This document shows positions 10,851-20,661 of a stretch of 64,000 nucleotides of DNA, in pieces. Origin of the DNA: Aliivibrio sp. 1S175 (GTDB lineage: Bacteria > Pseudomonadota > Gammaproteobacteria > Enterobacterales > Vibrionaceae). The stretch is taken from contig NZ_MAJS01000079.1 of NCBI RefSeq assembly GCF_001690985.1, positions 186,001-250,000 on the forward strand. Reading direction: 5' to 3'. The notes under the pieces are model-generated. The model did no database searches. It worked only from the letters and a program-made list of their open reading frames with translations, and had not been told where the DNA came from. Position 1 is the first letter of the stretch; the number at the start of each line of letters is the position of its first letter. Position numbers and translations under genes: made by a program.

Positions 10851-11699
10851 ATGAATATAGTAATGAACTCAAGAATAATACTGAATGCGGCAGAGGCATT
10901 ATGGCAACTGTCACCGTTAACTGACACAGCATTGCCTATTAAAGACATTCCAATTCAGCAAGGTGTTGCTTCTGCTCACGATGCACTTTCGGTTGAAGAG
11001 GCTAACAAGCAAGAATGGCATTTGATGCGTTTTTTTGAGGTGGATGAAACATTACTTAATTACCCTGCGGTTGAATTGGTGATGAGTGGGATCTCTCGTT
11101 ATGCTGAAGTGCGTATTAATGGTGTGGCGGTATTTGACTGTAATGAGTTAATGACTCGCTATCGTAAAGACATCAAAGAGTTTCTACAGTTAGGTGGCAA
11201 TCGCTTTGAAGTTTTATTTTTAGAAGAAGATGACGATGATTGGTTGTTAGACGATGATGAAGCCTGTGGTGTTTGTGAAATAAATCAGGCATATCATTAT
11301 CGTTTTGGTGCAGTAAAAGACAGTGATATTAAAGATGATATTGGTGTTTTTGGTGTGTGTTTTTTCCAACCAATCCCGCATCTTTCGTTGAATCATATTA
11401 GTGTTGAGCAAATATGGCACCACGGTTGCGAGCTAAAAGTCGATGTTCATTTTAAGACGTATAAGCCAAATTTAATTTCAGCTAGTATTAAATTTGATGG
11501 TATGACGTTAACGATCCCTGTTGATGTAAGAGGCGATCATGTTTCTGCATTATTTCAGGTTGAAGCGCCAAAATATTGGGATGATCACACTAAGAATCCA
11601 AATGATTTGTATGTGGTTTCTGTCATGCTTGACGGGCAACACCATGAACTTGAGATTGGATTATCAAAAACTGAAAACGTTATTCACTTCCCTTTATAA
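10851..11699 (+). CDS. GH2-type sugar-binding-domain protein without a catalytic domain
   Basis: The 282-residue protein resembles the N-terminal jelly-roll sugar-binding domain of beta-mannosidases and related glycoside hydrolase family 2 enzymes: LMRFFEVDE, then YAEVRINGVAVFD (95-107) and a YRKDIKEFL-GGNRFEV segment. The TIM-barrel catalytic domain is absent and the second half looks like an extra beta domain. No signal peptide is seen, so it is probably cytoplasmic. The start may instead be the ATG at 10863. It begins directly behind the rraB terminator. Function unknown. Confidence 0.6.
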   Translation: MNIVMNSRIILNAAEALWQLSPLTDTALPIKDIPIQQGVASAHDALSVEEANKQEWHLMRFFEVDETLLNYPAVELVMSGISRYAEVRINGVAVFDCNELMTRYRKDIKEFLQLGGNRFEVLFLEEDDDDWLLDDDEACGVCEINQAYHYRFGAVKDSDIKDDIGVFGVCFFQPIPHLSLNHISVEQIWHHGCELKVDVHFKTYKPNLISASIKFDGMTLTIPVDVRGDHVSALFQVEAPKYWDDHTKNPNDLYVVSVMLDGQHHELEIGLSKTENVIHFPL

Positions 11700-11755
11700 G
11701 TAGATTGACTAATTTTAGTGGATTGATTTTTTAGTTATAAAAAGAGACAGATAAT

Positions 11756-11788
11756 AAAAAGGCCGATGCGTTAACATCGGCCTTTTTT
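11756..11788. terminator. Bidirectional terminator between the GH2-like gene and valS
   Basis: AAAAAGGCCGATG / CATCGGCCTTTTT stem with a 6-nt loop and A/T runs on both sides; serves both converging genes. Confidence 0.9.
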
Positions 11789-11831
11789 ATGCATTACGAT
11801 AATATCAACCTAATAAAGATAAAAGGCTTAC

Positions 11832-14693
11832 TTATAGCGCAGCGATTGTTTCTTTTTGTGCTTCTAGCTTAACAAGAGTTTCGTTATAGCCATCTAGCTT
11901 TTCGCGTTCTTTAGCGATAACGACTTCAGGGGCTTTAGCAACGAAACCTTCGTTACCTAATTTACCTTCGATACGTTTAATCTCGCCTTGGATTTTCGCT
12001 ACTTCTTTATCTAAACGAGCAAGCTCTGCATCTTTATCGATAAGACCCGCCATTGGGATCATCAACTCAGACTTACCAACAAGAGACGTTGCACACGCTG
12101 GCGTCTCTTCATTGTCTGCAAGTACTTTGATGCTGTCTAGTTTCGCTAGAGACGTCAGAACAATCTCATTGGCTTGAATACGTGCGGCGTCTTTTTCGTC
12201 AGCCACTTTAATCATCACATCTAAGCCTTTGCTTGGTGCGATATCGTATTCAGCACGTAAGTTACGGATGCTTGTAATGAACGCTTTAACCCACTCAAGA
12301 TCAGCCACTACATCAGCATTGAAGTTTTCTTCATTAAACTGAGGTAATGCTTGAGTCATGATCGTTTCACCTTCAACACCATCAACTAGTGGCTTAACGC
12401 TCTGCCAGATTGATTCAGTGATGTAAGGAAGAATAGGGTGAGCAAGACGTAATGTCTTTTCAAGAACCGTGATCAATGTATAACGAGTAGCACGTTGTTG
12501 TGCTTCAGTGCCTTTCCAAAGAACCGGTTTAGTTAACTCTAAGTACCAGTCACAGAATTGGTTCCAGATGAATTCATACAGTGTGTTAGCCGCCATATCT
12601 AGACGGTAGTTGTCTAGGTGAGCGTTAAACTCTTTTGCTGCAACTTCAAACTGAGATGCGATCCATTGATCTGCTAGTGAGAACTCAAGCTCTGCACCTT
12701 CAGTCATGCCACAATCGTGCTCTTCTGTGTTCATCAATACGTAACGGCTTGCGTTCCATAGTTTGTTACAGAAGTTACGGTAACCTTCAAGACGTTTCAT
12801 ATCCCAATTGATATCACGACCTGTTGATGCCATTGCTGCAAGAGTGAAACGTAGGGCATCAGTACCGTATGGTTCGATACCGCCTTCAAACGTTTTACGC
12901 GTTGCTTTTTCGATCTTCTTAGCAAGTTGAGGTTGCATCATGTTGCCACAACGTTTTTCAACTAACTCTTCAAGGCCGATGCCATCGATCATATCGATAG
13001 GGTCAAGTACGTTACCTTTTGACTTAGACATCTTATCGCCGTTTTCATCACGGATAAGGCCCGTCATATAAACAGTTTTGAATGGTACTTGTGCATTGCC
13101 TTCTTCGTCTTTCACGAAGTGCATGGTCATCATGATCATACGAGCAACCCAGAAGAAGATAATATCAAAACCTGATACTAGAACTTCTGATGGGTGGAAT
13201 GTTTTAAGTGCGTCTGTGTTTTCAGGCCAGCCTTGTGTACCGAATGTCCAAAGCGCAGAAGAGAACCATGTATCAAGTACATCGTCGTCTTGGCGAAGTA
13301 CAACAACAGGTGCAAGGTTGTTTTTCTCACGAACTTCTTCTTCAGAACGACCAACGTAAACTTTACCGCTGTTGTCATACCAAGCAGGGATTCTGTGACC
13401 CCACCAAAGTTGACGAGAGATACACCAATCTTGAACATCACGCATCCAAGAGAAGTACATGTTTTCATATTGTTTAGGAACAAACTTGATTTGACCATCT
13501 TCAACCGCTTTAACAGCAGGCGCCGCAAGAGGGGCAGTACGTACGTACCATTGGTCAGTCAGCATTGGTTCGATAACAACACCACCACGGTCACCGTAAG
13601 GAACGGTTAAGTCGTGATCTTTGATCTCTTCAAGAAGACCCTGTTCATCAAACTCAGCTACGATAGCTTTACGAGCAGCAAAACGTTCCATGCCGTGATA
13701 TTTAGCTGGAAGCTCAGCGCTGTATACATCACTTTCTTCACCGTTCGTTGTGAAGACTTCAGCAGTATCACGAATATCAGCGTTGAATGTTAGGATGTTG
13801 ATCATTGGTAGGCTATGACGTTTACCTACTTCGTAATCGTTAAAGTCATGAGCTGGAGTGATTTTCACACAACCCGTGCCTTTATCCATGTCCGCATGCT
13901 CATCGCCTACGATTGGAATTAAACGACCAACGATAGGCAGTTCAATATGTTGACCGATCAGATCTTTGTAACGAGGATCTTCAGGGTTAACTGCAACGCC
14001 AGTATCACCAAGCATGGTTTCTGGACGAGTAGTAGCAACGACAATGTAGTCTTTACCATCAGCCGTTTTAACACCATTTGCTAGTGGGTAGCGGAAGTGC
14101 CACATGAAGCCTTTTTTATCTTTGTTTTCAACTTCAAGATCAGAAATTGCTGTGTGCAATTTAGGGTCCCAGTTTACCAAACGTTTACCGCGGTAGATTA
14201 GGTCTTCTTCGAATAGACGAACAAACACTTCTTGAGTTGCTGCAGATAAACCATCATCCATTGTGAATCGTTCACGATCCCAATCGACAGAAGCACCTAG
14301 ACGACGAAGTTGCTTTGTTATTGTGCCGCCTGATTCTGCTTTCCATTCCCAAATTTTGTCGATGAAAGCGTCACGACCGTAATCGTGTTTTGTTTTGCCT
14401 TCTTCAGCCGCAATCTTACGCTCAACAACCATTTGAGTTGCGATACCTGCGTGGTCGGTACCTACTTGCCAAAGGGTGTTCTTGCCTTTCATACGTTCAG
14501 CACGGATAAGGGTATCCATGATCGTATCTTGGAAAGCGTGACCCATGTGTAGGCTACCAGTGACGTTTGGTGGCGGGATCATGATGCTATAAGCTTCTTT
14601 TGATGTATCGCCATGAGGCTTAAAGTAGCCTTTTTCTTCCCAAGTCTGGTACAGAGCTTGTTCTATTGATTGCGGGTTATATGTCTTTTCCAT
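11832..14693 (-). CDS. valS: Valyl-tRNA synthetase
   Basis: Class I aminoacyl-tRNA synthetase charging tRNA-Val. The start chosen ([12 protein letters not shown]...) matches the E. coli N terminus and gives 953 residues; an in-frame ATG 14 codons upstream is less likely. Visible: HMGH in SLHMGHAF near 45, the editing (CP1) domain, KMSKS in [10 protein letters not shown] near 554, and a C-terminal coiled coil ([20 protein letters not shown]) that contacts tRNA. holC lies upstream on the same strand, the usual linkage. Confidence 0.97.
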   Translation of the reverse strand: MEKTYNPQSIEQALYQTWEEKGYFKPHGDTSKEAYSIMIPPPNVTGSLHMGHAFQDTIMDTLIRAERMKGKNTLWQVGTDHAGIATQMVVERKIAAEEGKTKHDYGRDAFIDKIWEWKAESGGTITKQLRRLGASVDWDRERFTMDDGLSAATQEVFVRLFEEDLIYRGKRLVNWDPKLHTAISDLEVENKDKKGFMWHFRYPLANGVKTADGKDYIVVATTRPETMLGDTGVAVNPEDPRYKDLIGQHIELPIVGRLIPIVGDEHADMDKGTGCVKITPAHDFNDYEVGKRHSLPMINILTFNADIRDTAEVFTTNGEESDVYSAELPAKYHGMERFAARKAIVAEFDEQGLLEEIKDHDLTVPYGDRGGVVIEPMLTDQWYVRTAPLAAPAVKAVEDGQIKFVPKQYENMYFSWMRDVQDWCISRQLWWGHRIPAWYDNSGKVYVGRSEEEVREKNNLAPVVVLRQDDDVLDTWFSSALWTFGTQGWPENTDALKTFHPSEVLVSGFDIIFFWVARMIMMTMHFVKDEEGNAQVPFKTVYMTGLIRDENGDKMSKSKGNVLDPIDMIDGIGLEELVEKRCGNMMQPQLAKKIEKATRKTFEGGIEPYGTDALRFTLAAMASTGRDINWDMKRLEGYRNFCNKLWNASRYVLMNTEEHDCGMTEGAELEFSLADQWIASQFEVAAKEFNAHLDNYRLDMAANTLYEFIWNQFCDWYLELTKPVLWKGTEAQQRATRYTLITVLEKTLRLAHPILPYITESIWQSVKPLVDGVEGETIMTQALPQFNEENFNADVVADLEWVKAFITSIRNLRAEYDIAPSKGLDVMIKVADEKDAARIQANEIVLTSLAKLDSIKVLADNEETPACATSLVGKSELMIPMAGLIDKDAELARLDKEVAKIQGEIKRIEGKLGNEGFVAKAPEVVIAKEREKLDGYNETLVKLEAQKETIAAL

Positions 14694-14803
14694 AGTGTTC
14701 GTCACGAATATCTCTATTAAAAAGTGGAATGTCAAATATCATAATTAATAGCTCAAGCAGATAATTATCTTTTAATTAAGTTACTTAGCTATGATGATTG
14801 ACA

Positions 14804-15247
14804 TTATTTTAGTGTCTCGGTTTGCATGGCTCGGCCTGCATTTCGGTATATTTTATACCTTTCTCGAGCGTGTTGTTTGCTTTTTTCTTCACAGGGAACG
14901 AAGTCTACCACTTGAGCAAAGGAAACCGCAAAACTTGCGACCTCTTGAGCTAAATTTATTAGCACATGGCGACGGCCGGATGAACGTAATGTTCCCCAGC
15001 CGATCTCAATCGGAGAGCCAGATTTAGGGCCTTCACCAATTAAATTATGTGGTGTAAATTCAGATACTTCGTTTTGCCAGAGCAGTTCATCAATTAATAA
15101 CGCCTGGTCTTTATCATTACTTAAAATATAGACTCGAGCATTTTCAGAATAGTAGTAATGAGCAAGCTGACACACAAACTTTAGCAACCCTTCTTGAGTA
15201 GCTGTTGGTGATGTGGGTTCAAGAACATAAAATAATGCTTGGCTCAT
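14804..15247 (-). CDS. holC: HolC, DNA polymerase III chi subunit
   Basis: Chi subunit of the clamp loader, which pairs with psi and links the replisome to SSB. The ATG at 15247 (MSQALFYVL...) has a GAGAGA ribosome site and gives 147 residues, as in E. coli; an upstream in-frame start adds 12 residues with no support. The conserved C-terminal region RYKIYRNAG... is present. It sits in the usual pepA-holC-valS order. Confidence 0.93.
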   Translation of the reverse strand: MSQALFYVLEPTSPTATQEGLLKFVCQLAHYYYSENARVYILSNDKDQALLIDELLWQNEVSEFTPHNLIGEGPKSGSPIEIGWGTLRSSGRRHVLINLAQEVASFAVSFAQVVDFVPCEEKSKQHARERYKIYRNAGRAMQTETLK

Positions 15248-15298
15248 AATCTCTCTTATTTTAATAACAACGTATATGACCATAAATTAGTCATTAAA

Positions 15299-15322
15299 AA
15301 AGGGCCCATATATAGGCCCTTT
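15299..15322 (-). terminator. Terminator after pepA
   Basis: AAAGGGCC / GGCCCTTT stem with an 8-nt loop and a following T-run on the minus strand, 21 nt past the pepA stop. Confidence 0.8.
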
Positions 15323-15342
15323 ATATCATAAAATAAATTGGT

Positions 15343-16851
15343 TTATTCTACGTTTTCTTGGCCAGAGCGATTCAATAAGAATTGGACAAGCAATGAGACT
15401 GGTCGGCCGGTTGAGCCTTTATTTGCTCCAGAGACCCAAGCAGTACCTGCACAGTCAATATGAGCCCAGTGGTATTTCTTAGCAAATCGAGCAAGGAAAC
15501 AACCCGCAGTAATAGTACCAGCGGCTTTGCCACCAATGTTAGCCATGTCTGCAAACGGGCTATTTAATTGCTCGTTGTATTCATCAGACATAGGTAAACG
15601 CCACGCACGATCCCCTGATTGTTCTGACGCATTAATCAGTTCATGAGCTAACGGATTATGGTTCGCAATTAACCCATTAATGTGGTGACCAAGAGCGACA
15701 ACACACGCCCCCGTTAATGTAGCGACATCAATAACGCATTCAGGCTCATAACGGTCAACATACGTTAATGCATCACAAAGAACTAAACGACCTTCAGCAT
15801 CTGTGTTTAATACTTCAACAGTTTGACCTGACATGGTGGTTAAAATATCACCAGGACGGTAAGAGTTACTGCTTGGCATGTTTTCACAACCAGCCAGTAC
15901 ACCAACCACATTTAATGGAAGGTTTAATTGAGCTAATGCTTTCATTGCGCCAAATACAGAAGCCGCACCACACATGTCGTACTTCATCTCATCCATACCA
16001 TCACTTGGTTTGATAGAGATACCGCCTGAATCGAAAGTCAGACCTTTACCAATAAGGACAATAGGTTTTGCATCAGGATTAGGGTGACCTTTGTATTCCA
16101 TTACCGACATCATAGATTCATTATGAGAACCTTGACCTACCGCTAAGTAAGACGTCATGCCTAGCTTTTTCATCTCTTCTTCACCGATAACCTTAGTGGT
16201 AACGGTTTCATAATCATCCGCTAAGCGGCGAGCTTGAGAAGCAAGATAAGCAGGGTTTGCAACATTTGGTGGCATGTTGCCTAAATCTTTTGATACTTTC
16301 ACGCCAGAGGCAATCGACAAACCATGGTTAATTGCTTTTTCGCCTAAACTTAATTCACGACGAGTAGGTACATTGAAGACTAACTTGCGTAATGGGCGAC
16401 GAGTTTCTGGTTTATTGCTCTTGAACTGATTAAAGGTATACAAGCTGTCTTTGGTTGATTCAACCGCTTGACGTACCTTCCAGTAAGTATCACGGCCTTT
16501 AACGTGTAATTCGGTAAGGAAACATACTGCTTCCATAGAGCCCGTTTCATTTAGTGTGCTGATGGTCTTTTTGATAATATCTTTATATTGGCGCTCGCCA
16601 AGTTCACGCTCTTTACCACAACCTACTAATAAAACACGCTCAGAAAGAATATTTGGTACTTGATGCAACAACAGCATTTGGCCTGGTTTACCTTCAAGGT
16701 CACCACGGCGAAGTAGTGAACTAATGTAACCGTCACTGATTTTATCTAGCTGTTCTGCGATTGGAGATAAACGACGTGGTTCGAAAACACCGACAACGAT
16801 ACATGCGCTGCGCTGTTTCTCTGGACTGCCACTTTTTACACTGAACTCCAT
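15343..16851 (-). CDS. pepA: Leucyl aminopeptidase PepA
   Basis: Hexameric M17 metallo-aminopeptidase; in enterobacteria it also binds DNA in Xer recombination and carAB control. The 502-residue protein has the catalytic domain in its second half, with metal-ligand and signature segments [15 protein letters not shown] near 267, DMCGAASV, and [10 protein letters not shown] near 349. It is divergent from lptF across a 190-bp promoter region, as in most vibrios. Confidence 0.97.
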   Translation of the reverse strand: MEFSVKSGSPEKQRSACIVVGVFEPRRLSPIAEQLDKISDGYISSLLRRGDLEGKPGQMLLLHQVPNILSERVLLVGCGKERELGERQYKDIIKKTISTLNETGSMEAVCFLTELHVKGRDTYWKVRQAVESTKDSLYTFNQFKSNKPETRRPLRKLVFNVPTRRELSLGEKAINHGLSIASGVKVSKDLGNMPPNVANPAYLASQARRLADDYETVTTKVIGEEEMKKLGMTSYLAVGQGSHNESMMSVMEYKGHPNPDAKPIVLIGKGLTFDSGGISIKPSDGMDEMKYDMCGAASVFGAMKALAQLNLPLNVVGVLAGCENMPSSNSYRPGDILTTMSGQTVEVLNTDAEGRLVLCDALTYVDRYEPECVIDVATLTGACVVALGHHINGLIANHNPLAHELINASEQSGDRAWRLPMSDEYNEQLNSPFADMANIGGKAAGTITAGCFLARFAKKYHWAHIDCAGTAWVSGANKGSTGRPVSLLVQFLLNRSGQENVE

Positions 16852-17040
16852 GCGTACTCCTACATCCTAAAGACAAATAGAACTAAATGTTAGATAATGA
16901 GCAAAATCTTGTTAGATACTATACTATTGGTGTTCCGATTTCACAGGCTAACATTTAGCCAAAGATTAAAAAATAAATGGTTAACACGGAAATTATAGTG
17001 ATTCTGGCAAAAATACAAGTTTTCTATAGGTAGATTCGAC

Positions 17041-18153
17041 GTGATTATTATTAGATATTTGATCAAGGAAACATTAAAGAGCCAATTAGCGATCTTTTTT
17101 GTGCTGTTTTTGATCTTTATGAGCCAAAAATTTATACAGATTTTAGCCGATGCATCGGATGGAGATATTCCGGGGGGATTAATTCTATCATTAGTTGGCT
17201 ATAACATGCCTGCAATGGGGTTGCTGATGCTGCCTCTGAGTATTTTTATTGGTATCTTGCTGACCTTCGGTCGCCTATATGCAGAAAGTGAAATTACGGT
17301 AATGAATGCGACAGGGATGGGGAATTCAATCCTTATTCGTGCAGCCTTATATCTTGCATTAATTACTGGTGGTATTGCCGCAGTTAACTCACTTTGGTTA
17401 TCACCTTGGAGCCAAGAACAAAGCACCAAATTGATGGAAAATGTTGAGTCAGATGCTGGTGTTGAATTGCTGCAAAAAGGACAATTCAAACCGTCCCCAG
17501 ACGGTAAAGCTGTTGTATTCATTGATGATATTAGTGATGACGGTGGTAAGCATCTTGTTAATATATTCCTAGCTCAGCCGGTTCCTAATGACTCATTAAG
17601 ACCAAGTGTTTTGGTTTCAGAAAAAGGAAGGGTTAAGCAACTGAATGATGGTCGCCAAGTTTTAGTATTGGATAATGGGATTCGTTATGAGGGCATTCCA
17701 ACTAGGCTTGATTATTTAGAAAGTAACTTTGAGTCTTATGAAGTTCTTATTGGCCAAAAAGAAGTTAAAGAAAAACGCAGAGATTGGGATGCATTACCAA
17801 CATTAGATTTAATGAAGCGCCCTGAATTGGAAGCCAAAGCTGAGTTACAATGGCGTATTTCTTTAATTCTTTGTATTCCATTATTAACCATGGTGGTTGT
17901 GCCATTATCGGCCGTTAATCCAAGGCAAGGGCGATTTGCCAAATTAGCCCCTGCTATTTTATTATACCTTGCGTATTTCTTATCACTCAGTGCAGGTAAA
18001 TCAGCAATAGAAGAGGGGAGTTTACATCCTTCTATTGGGTTGTGGGTCATTAATGTCGTGCTACTTTTTATTGGTATAGCATTGAATTCTATGGACAGTG
18101 TGTTTGTGAGAAAACTGAAAGATAAAATGCGGAGAAAACCAAAACATGTTTAA
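17041..18153 (+). CDS. lptF: LptF, LPS export permease
   Basis: Permease subunit of the LptB2FGC transporter that extracts LPS from the inner membrane. The GTG start gives MIIIRYLIKETLKSQ..., matching E. coli. The 370 residues have the YjgP/YjgQ pattern: membrane segments near 12-32, 50-80 and 95-120, a periplasmic jelly-roll domain (about 125-260), then three C-terminal segments. The stop overlaps lptG by 8 nt. Confidence 0.96.
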   Translation: MIIIRYLIKETLKSQLAIFFVLFLIFMSQKFIQILADASDGDIPGGLILSLVGYNMPAMGLLMLPLSIFIGILLTFGRLYAESEITVMNATGMGNSILIRAALYLALITGGIAAVNSLWLSPWSQEQSTKLMENVESDAGVELLQKGQFKPSPDGKAVVFIDDISDDGGKHLVNIFLAQPVPNDSLRPSVLVSEKGRVKQLNDGRQVLVLDNGIRYEGIPTRLDYLESNFESYEVLIGQKEVKEKRRDWDALPTLDLMKRPELEAKAELQWRISLILCIPLLTMVVVPLSAVNPRQGRFAKLAPAILLYLAYFLSLSAGKSAIEEGSLHPSIGLWVINVVLLFIGIALNSMDSVFVRKLKDKMRRKPKHV

Positions 18154-19222
18154 GATTTTAGATTGGTATATTGGCCGTACTATTATCGCGACATCGTCGC
18201 TGTGTTTAATTACGTTAGTCGGTCTGTCTTCAATCATTAAATACGTAGAGCAATTACGTAAAGTAGGTAAAGGGACATATGATCTTTTAGATGCGTTGTA
18301 TTTTGTCATCTTAAGTATGCCACGTGATATTGAAATGTTCTTCCCGATGGCGGCTTTACTTGGAGCCCTCATTGGCCTTGGAATGTTAGCAGCAAGCTCT
18401 GAACTTGTTGTAATGCAAGCGGCGGGATACTCGAAGTTAGATATTGGTGTTTCTGTATTAAAAACCGCAATCCCACTAATGCTAATGGTGATGGCTTTAG
18501 GTCAATGGGGAGCGCCACAAGCCCAAAAAATGGCCCGAGATTTACGTGCATTTTCGGTTTCAGGGGGGAATATCGCCTCCATGAGAACGGGGGTTTGGGC
18601 AAAAGATGGCGATGATTTCATTTACCTATCACGTGTTGATGAACAAGCTAAGCTTTATGGCGTAACGTTATGGCAGTTTAATAAAGACAGAAAATTGAAT
18701 GATATTATTTTTGCTCAAAAAGCTGAATATGAATCAGAAGAAGCGGGCTGGAAGCTAAGTGATGTCTCTATTACTCAGATGAAGGATGAGAGCGTGATTA
18801 GCGAGAAAAAGCTCGATCACCTCAATTGGACAACAACACTAACACCCGATAAATTAGCTGTGGTCAGTGTTAAACCAGAAGAGCAATCACTAACGGGTTT
18901 GTATCATTACGTTAATTATTTAAAAGATTCAGAATTGGATGCTTCTCGGTATGAATTGGCATTTTGGCGAAAAGCACTGCAACCCATCTCGGTTGCCGTA
19001 ATGATGCTCTTAGCGCTTTCCTTTGTATTTGGCCCCTTACGAAGCGTTACAATGGGGGCAAGGATACTTTCAGGTGTGATTGCAGGGTTTAGTTTTTATA
19101 TTTCTAATGAAGTTTTTGGCCCCATGACATTGGTTTATAACATTCACCCCATATTTGGTGCTTTAGGACCCAGTTTAGTATTCTTATTAATAACTATTGG
19201 GTTGTTAAATAGAAAGCTATAG
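18146..19222 (+). CDS. lptG: LptG, LPS export permease
   Basis: Partner permease of LptF in the LPS export ATPase complex. The 358-residue product begins MFKILDWYIGRTI and has the same fold (N-terminal membrane segments, periplasmic beta domain about 130-260, three C-terminal segments with SFVFGPLRS). Translation is coupled to lptF through an 8-nt overlap. A terminator shared with the converging RDD gene follows. Confidence 0.96.
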   Translation: MFKILDWYIGRTIIATSSLCLITLVGLSSIIKYVEQLRKVGKGTYDLLDALYFVILSMPRDIEMFFPMAALLGALIGLGMLAASSELVVMQAAGYSKLDIGVSVLKTAIPLMLMVMALGQWGAPQAQKMARDLRAFSVSGGNIASMRTGVWAKDGDDFIYLSRVDEQAKLYGVTLWQFNKDRKLNDIIFAQKAEYESEEAGWKLSDVSITQMKDESVISEKKLDHLNWTTTLTPDKLAVVSVKPEEQSLTGLYHYVNYLKDSELDASRYELAFWRKALQPISVAVMMLLALSFVFGPLRSVTMGARILSGVIAGFSFYISNEVFGPMTLVYNIHPIFGALGPSLVFLLITIGLLNRKL

Positions 19223-19240
19223 CATAAATATAATAAACAT

Positions 19241-19276
19241 AAAAAAGGAGATACTTAATCAGTGTCTCCTTTTTTT
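19241..19276. terminator. Bidirectional terminator between lptG and the RDD gene
   Basis: AAAGGAGATAC / GTGTCTCCTTT stem with flanking A and T runs. Confidence 0.88.
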
Positions 19277-19297
19277 ATATATCGAATAAGTGAGCGT

Positions 19298-19762
19298 TTA
19301 TACCGCTTTATCTAATACAATTACGCGAGTTTTTGCCCAAGTATCTTGAAAAGCCGCATTGTCATGAGACATAAACACAAGAAGATTACCTAAACCAAAT
19401 GCAGACGTAGACATGCGGATTATCGCTTGAGTTAATGTGATTGGAGAACCATCAAACTGTTGAACTTGTAGTTTCCAAGCGCGCATACCCAATGTTTGGC
19501 CTTGGCACCAAAAATAAGCAAAGAAACCAACAAAAACAGAAATGAGAGTGATTGGGTACAGATTGCTCCACATCGGATCATGGTTTAAATAAGAACTAAC
19601 ATCAGGGAATGAACCATAGCTGATGATACCTACGCCATATAGCATTTCAAGCGTTGCGACGATAACACCACCGGTTAACATCATAATCGCACTTATTATT
19701 AGGCTGTCGTAAAACCAAGCCCCCATGCGTCGTATAAATCCTGCTTGTTTTTGTGTCTTCAT
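19298..19762 (-). CDS. RDD-family inner-membrane protein
   Basis: A small integral membrane protein of the RDD family (three segments, around 14-45, 75-95 and 120-140). Typical positions are FIRRMGAWFYDSLI near the N terminus and QGQTLGMRAWKLQV in the middle. The ATG at 19762 is preferred because GGAAGA lies 6 nt upstream; an in-frame ATG four codons earlier lacks a site. The family's role is unclear; some members are proposed to move ions. It is the last core gene before tRNA-Leu. Confidence 0.85.
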   Translation of the reverse strand: MKTQKQAGFIRRMGAWFYDSLIISAIMMLTGGVIVATLEMLYGVGIISYGSFPDVSSYLNHDPMWSNLYPITLISVFVGFFAYFWCQGQTLGMRAWKLQVQQFDGSPITLTQAIIRMSTSAFGLGNLLVFMSHDNAAFQDTWAKTRVIVLDKAV

Positions 19763-19884
19763 TTTTTCTTCCATAAATTTAAAAAACTAGCAGCAGTATA
19801 ACGACAGAAGAGTTAAAAATGAAAAGTTGATTGTAAATAACTGTTGAATATTTCAGCAAACAATACAACAGAGTAATAAAGAGC

Positions 19885-19912
19885 TTGCGCGCCTATGATC
19901 TCTGAGTATAAT
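19885..19912 (+). promoter_or_regulatory. Sigma-70 promoter of tRNA-Leu
   Basis: TTGCGC, a 16-bp spacer and TATAAT lie about 30 nt upstream of the mature tRNA 5' end. Confidence 0.75.
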
Positions 19913-19941
19913 CAACCACATCAAGCAGCAATGCTGATAAA

Positions 19942-20026
19942 GCCGGTATGGTGAAATTGGTATACACGAGGGATTCAAAATCCCTTTCCGAAAGGAGTGG
20001 CGGTTCAAGTCCGCCTACCGGTACCA
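19942..20026 (+). tRNA. tRNA-Leu (anticodon CAA)
   Basis: An 85-nt type II tRNA: acceptor GCCGGTA / TACCGGT, a CAA anticodon inside the loop TTCAAAA, a variable arm with a CTTTCCGAAAGG-like stem, T-arm GGTTCAAGTCC, and encoded CCA. It reads UUG codons. The 3' portion from the anticodon stem onward is the left copy of the attachment repeat, so the gene stayed intact when the island integrated. Confidence 0.97.
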
Positions 20027-20075
20027 CATTTAAATGACAAAGCCTCGATGAAAATCGGGGCTTTGTTGTATCTGG
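19971..20075 (+). repeat. attL: left copy of the 105-bp attachment repeat
   Basis: Identical to 39536-39640. It contains 56 nt of tRNA-Leu from the anticodon stem on, plus 49 nt downstream including the hairpin AAAGCC...GGGGCTTT, which is the tRNA terminator. Identity stops at 20076. Confidence 0.95.
20036..20070 (+). terminator. Terminator of tRNA-Leu
   Basis: CAAAGCCTCGAT / ATCGGGGCTTTG hairpin followed by TTG, just downstream of the tRNA; duplicated at the right end of the element. Confidence 0.75.
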
Positions 20076-20661
20076 CACAATGGAAATTGCAACTCAAAAT
20101 ACCTTTCCTATTATCAACGAAAATCTCTCCCAATAAACCCTCGTTATCAATCCTGAAATCTTGTCCATGGTCCATCTATGGTTCATCGCATGTCGATTCT
20201 GTGCTCAAGAGTATCCTAGTAAATCCAACAAACTCCGGTTACTGCAAAGTCGCAAGCCAGTATTACCAAGGGCTGTGGGGTGTAAGAACCATGGTACGAC
20301 CATGGTGACTTTACGGTGTTATGATAGTTTTTTTTTGTCGTTGTGCACTAAATTTAAAATCAAAGATTGGTTAGAGTGGTGTGTCGTTGCCATAAGTTTT
20401 TTTTATCTGAGTGATTATAACGACGAAATCTAACCAAATTTAGATGGACTTGTATTAGTTCTTTCTAATTTAATTAGAAGTAATACTTATGATGTGATGG
20501 TGGTTTTTGTTGTAACTATTTGAATTCGTTGTTTTATTTTGCTGGTTTGGTCACATTATGTAGTGGCTGGTATATGATAATTATATCGATATCTTTATAC
20601 CTAATTAATTAGATGTAAGGATAAATCTTGTTATTAATAATTATTTAAAATGGAAATAATA
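20076..20661. other. Left-end non-coding segment of the element
   Basis: No convincing gene. A reading frame from 20167 (ATG) to 20433 encodes 88 residues with a CRFC pair and CKNHG, but has no ribosome site. Two copies of the palindrome ACCATGGT lie 11 bp apart at 20288-20306. The last 200 bp are strongly A/T-rich and probably hold the promoter of the next gene. Confidence 0.6.

Noticed and set aside
13078-13610. Long open frames on the plus strand opposite valS
   Set aside because: They lie inside valS, overlap each other in several frames, and lack ribosome sites; antisense shadows of a conserved gene.
20167-20433. 88-residue ORF with CRFC and CKNHG
   Set aside because: No ribosome site, no family match by eye, and the preceding sequence has no related frame; it may be a decayed gene but cannot be supported.
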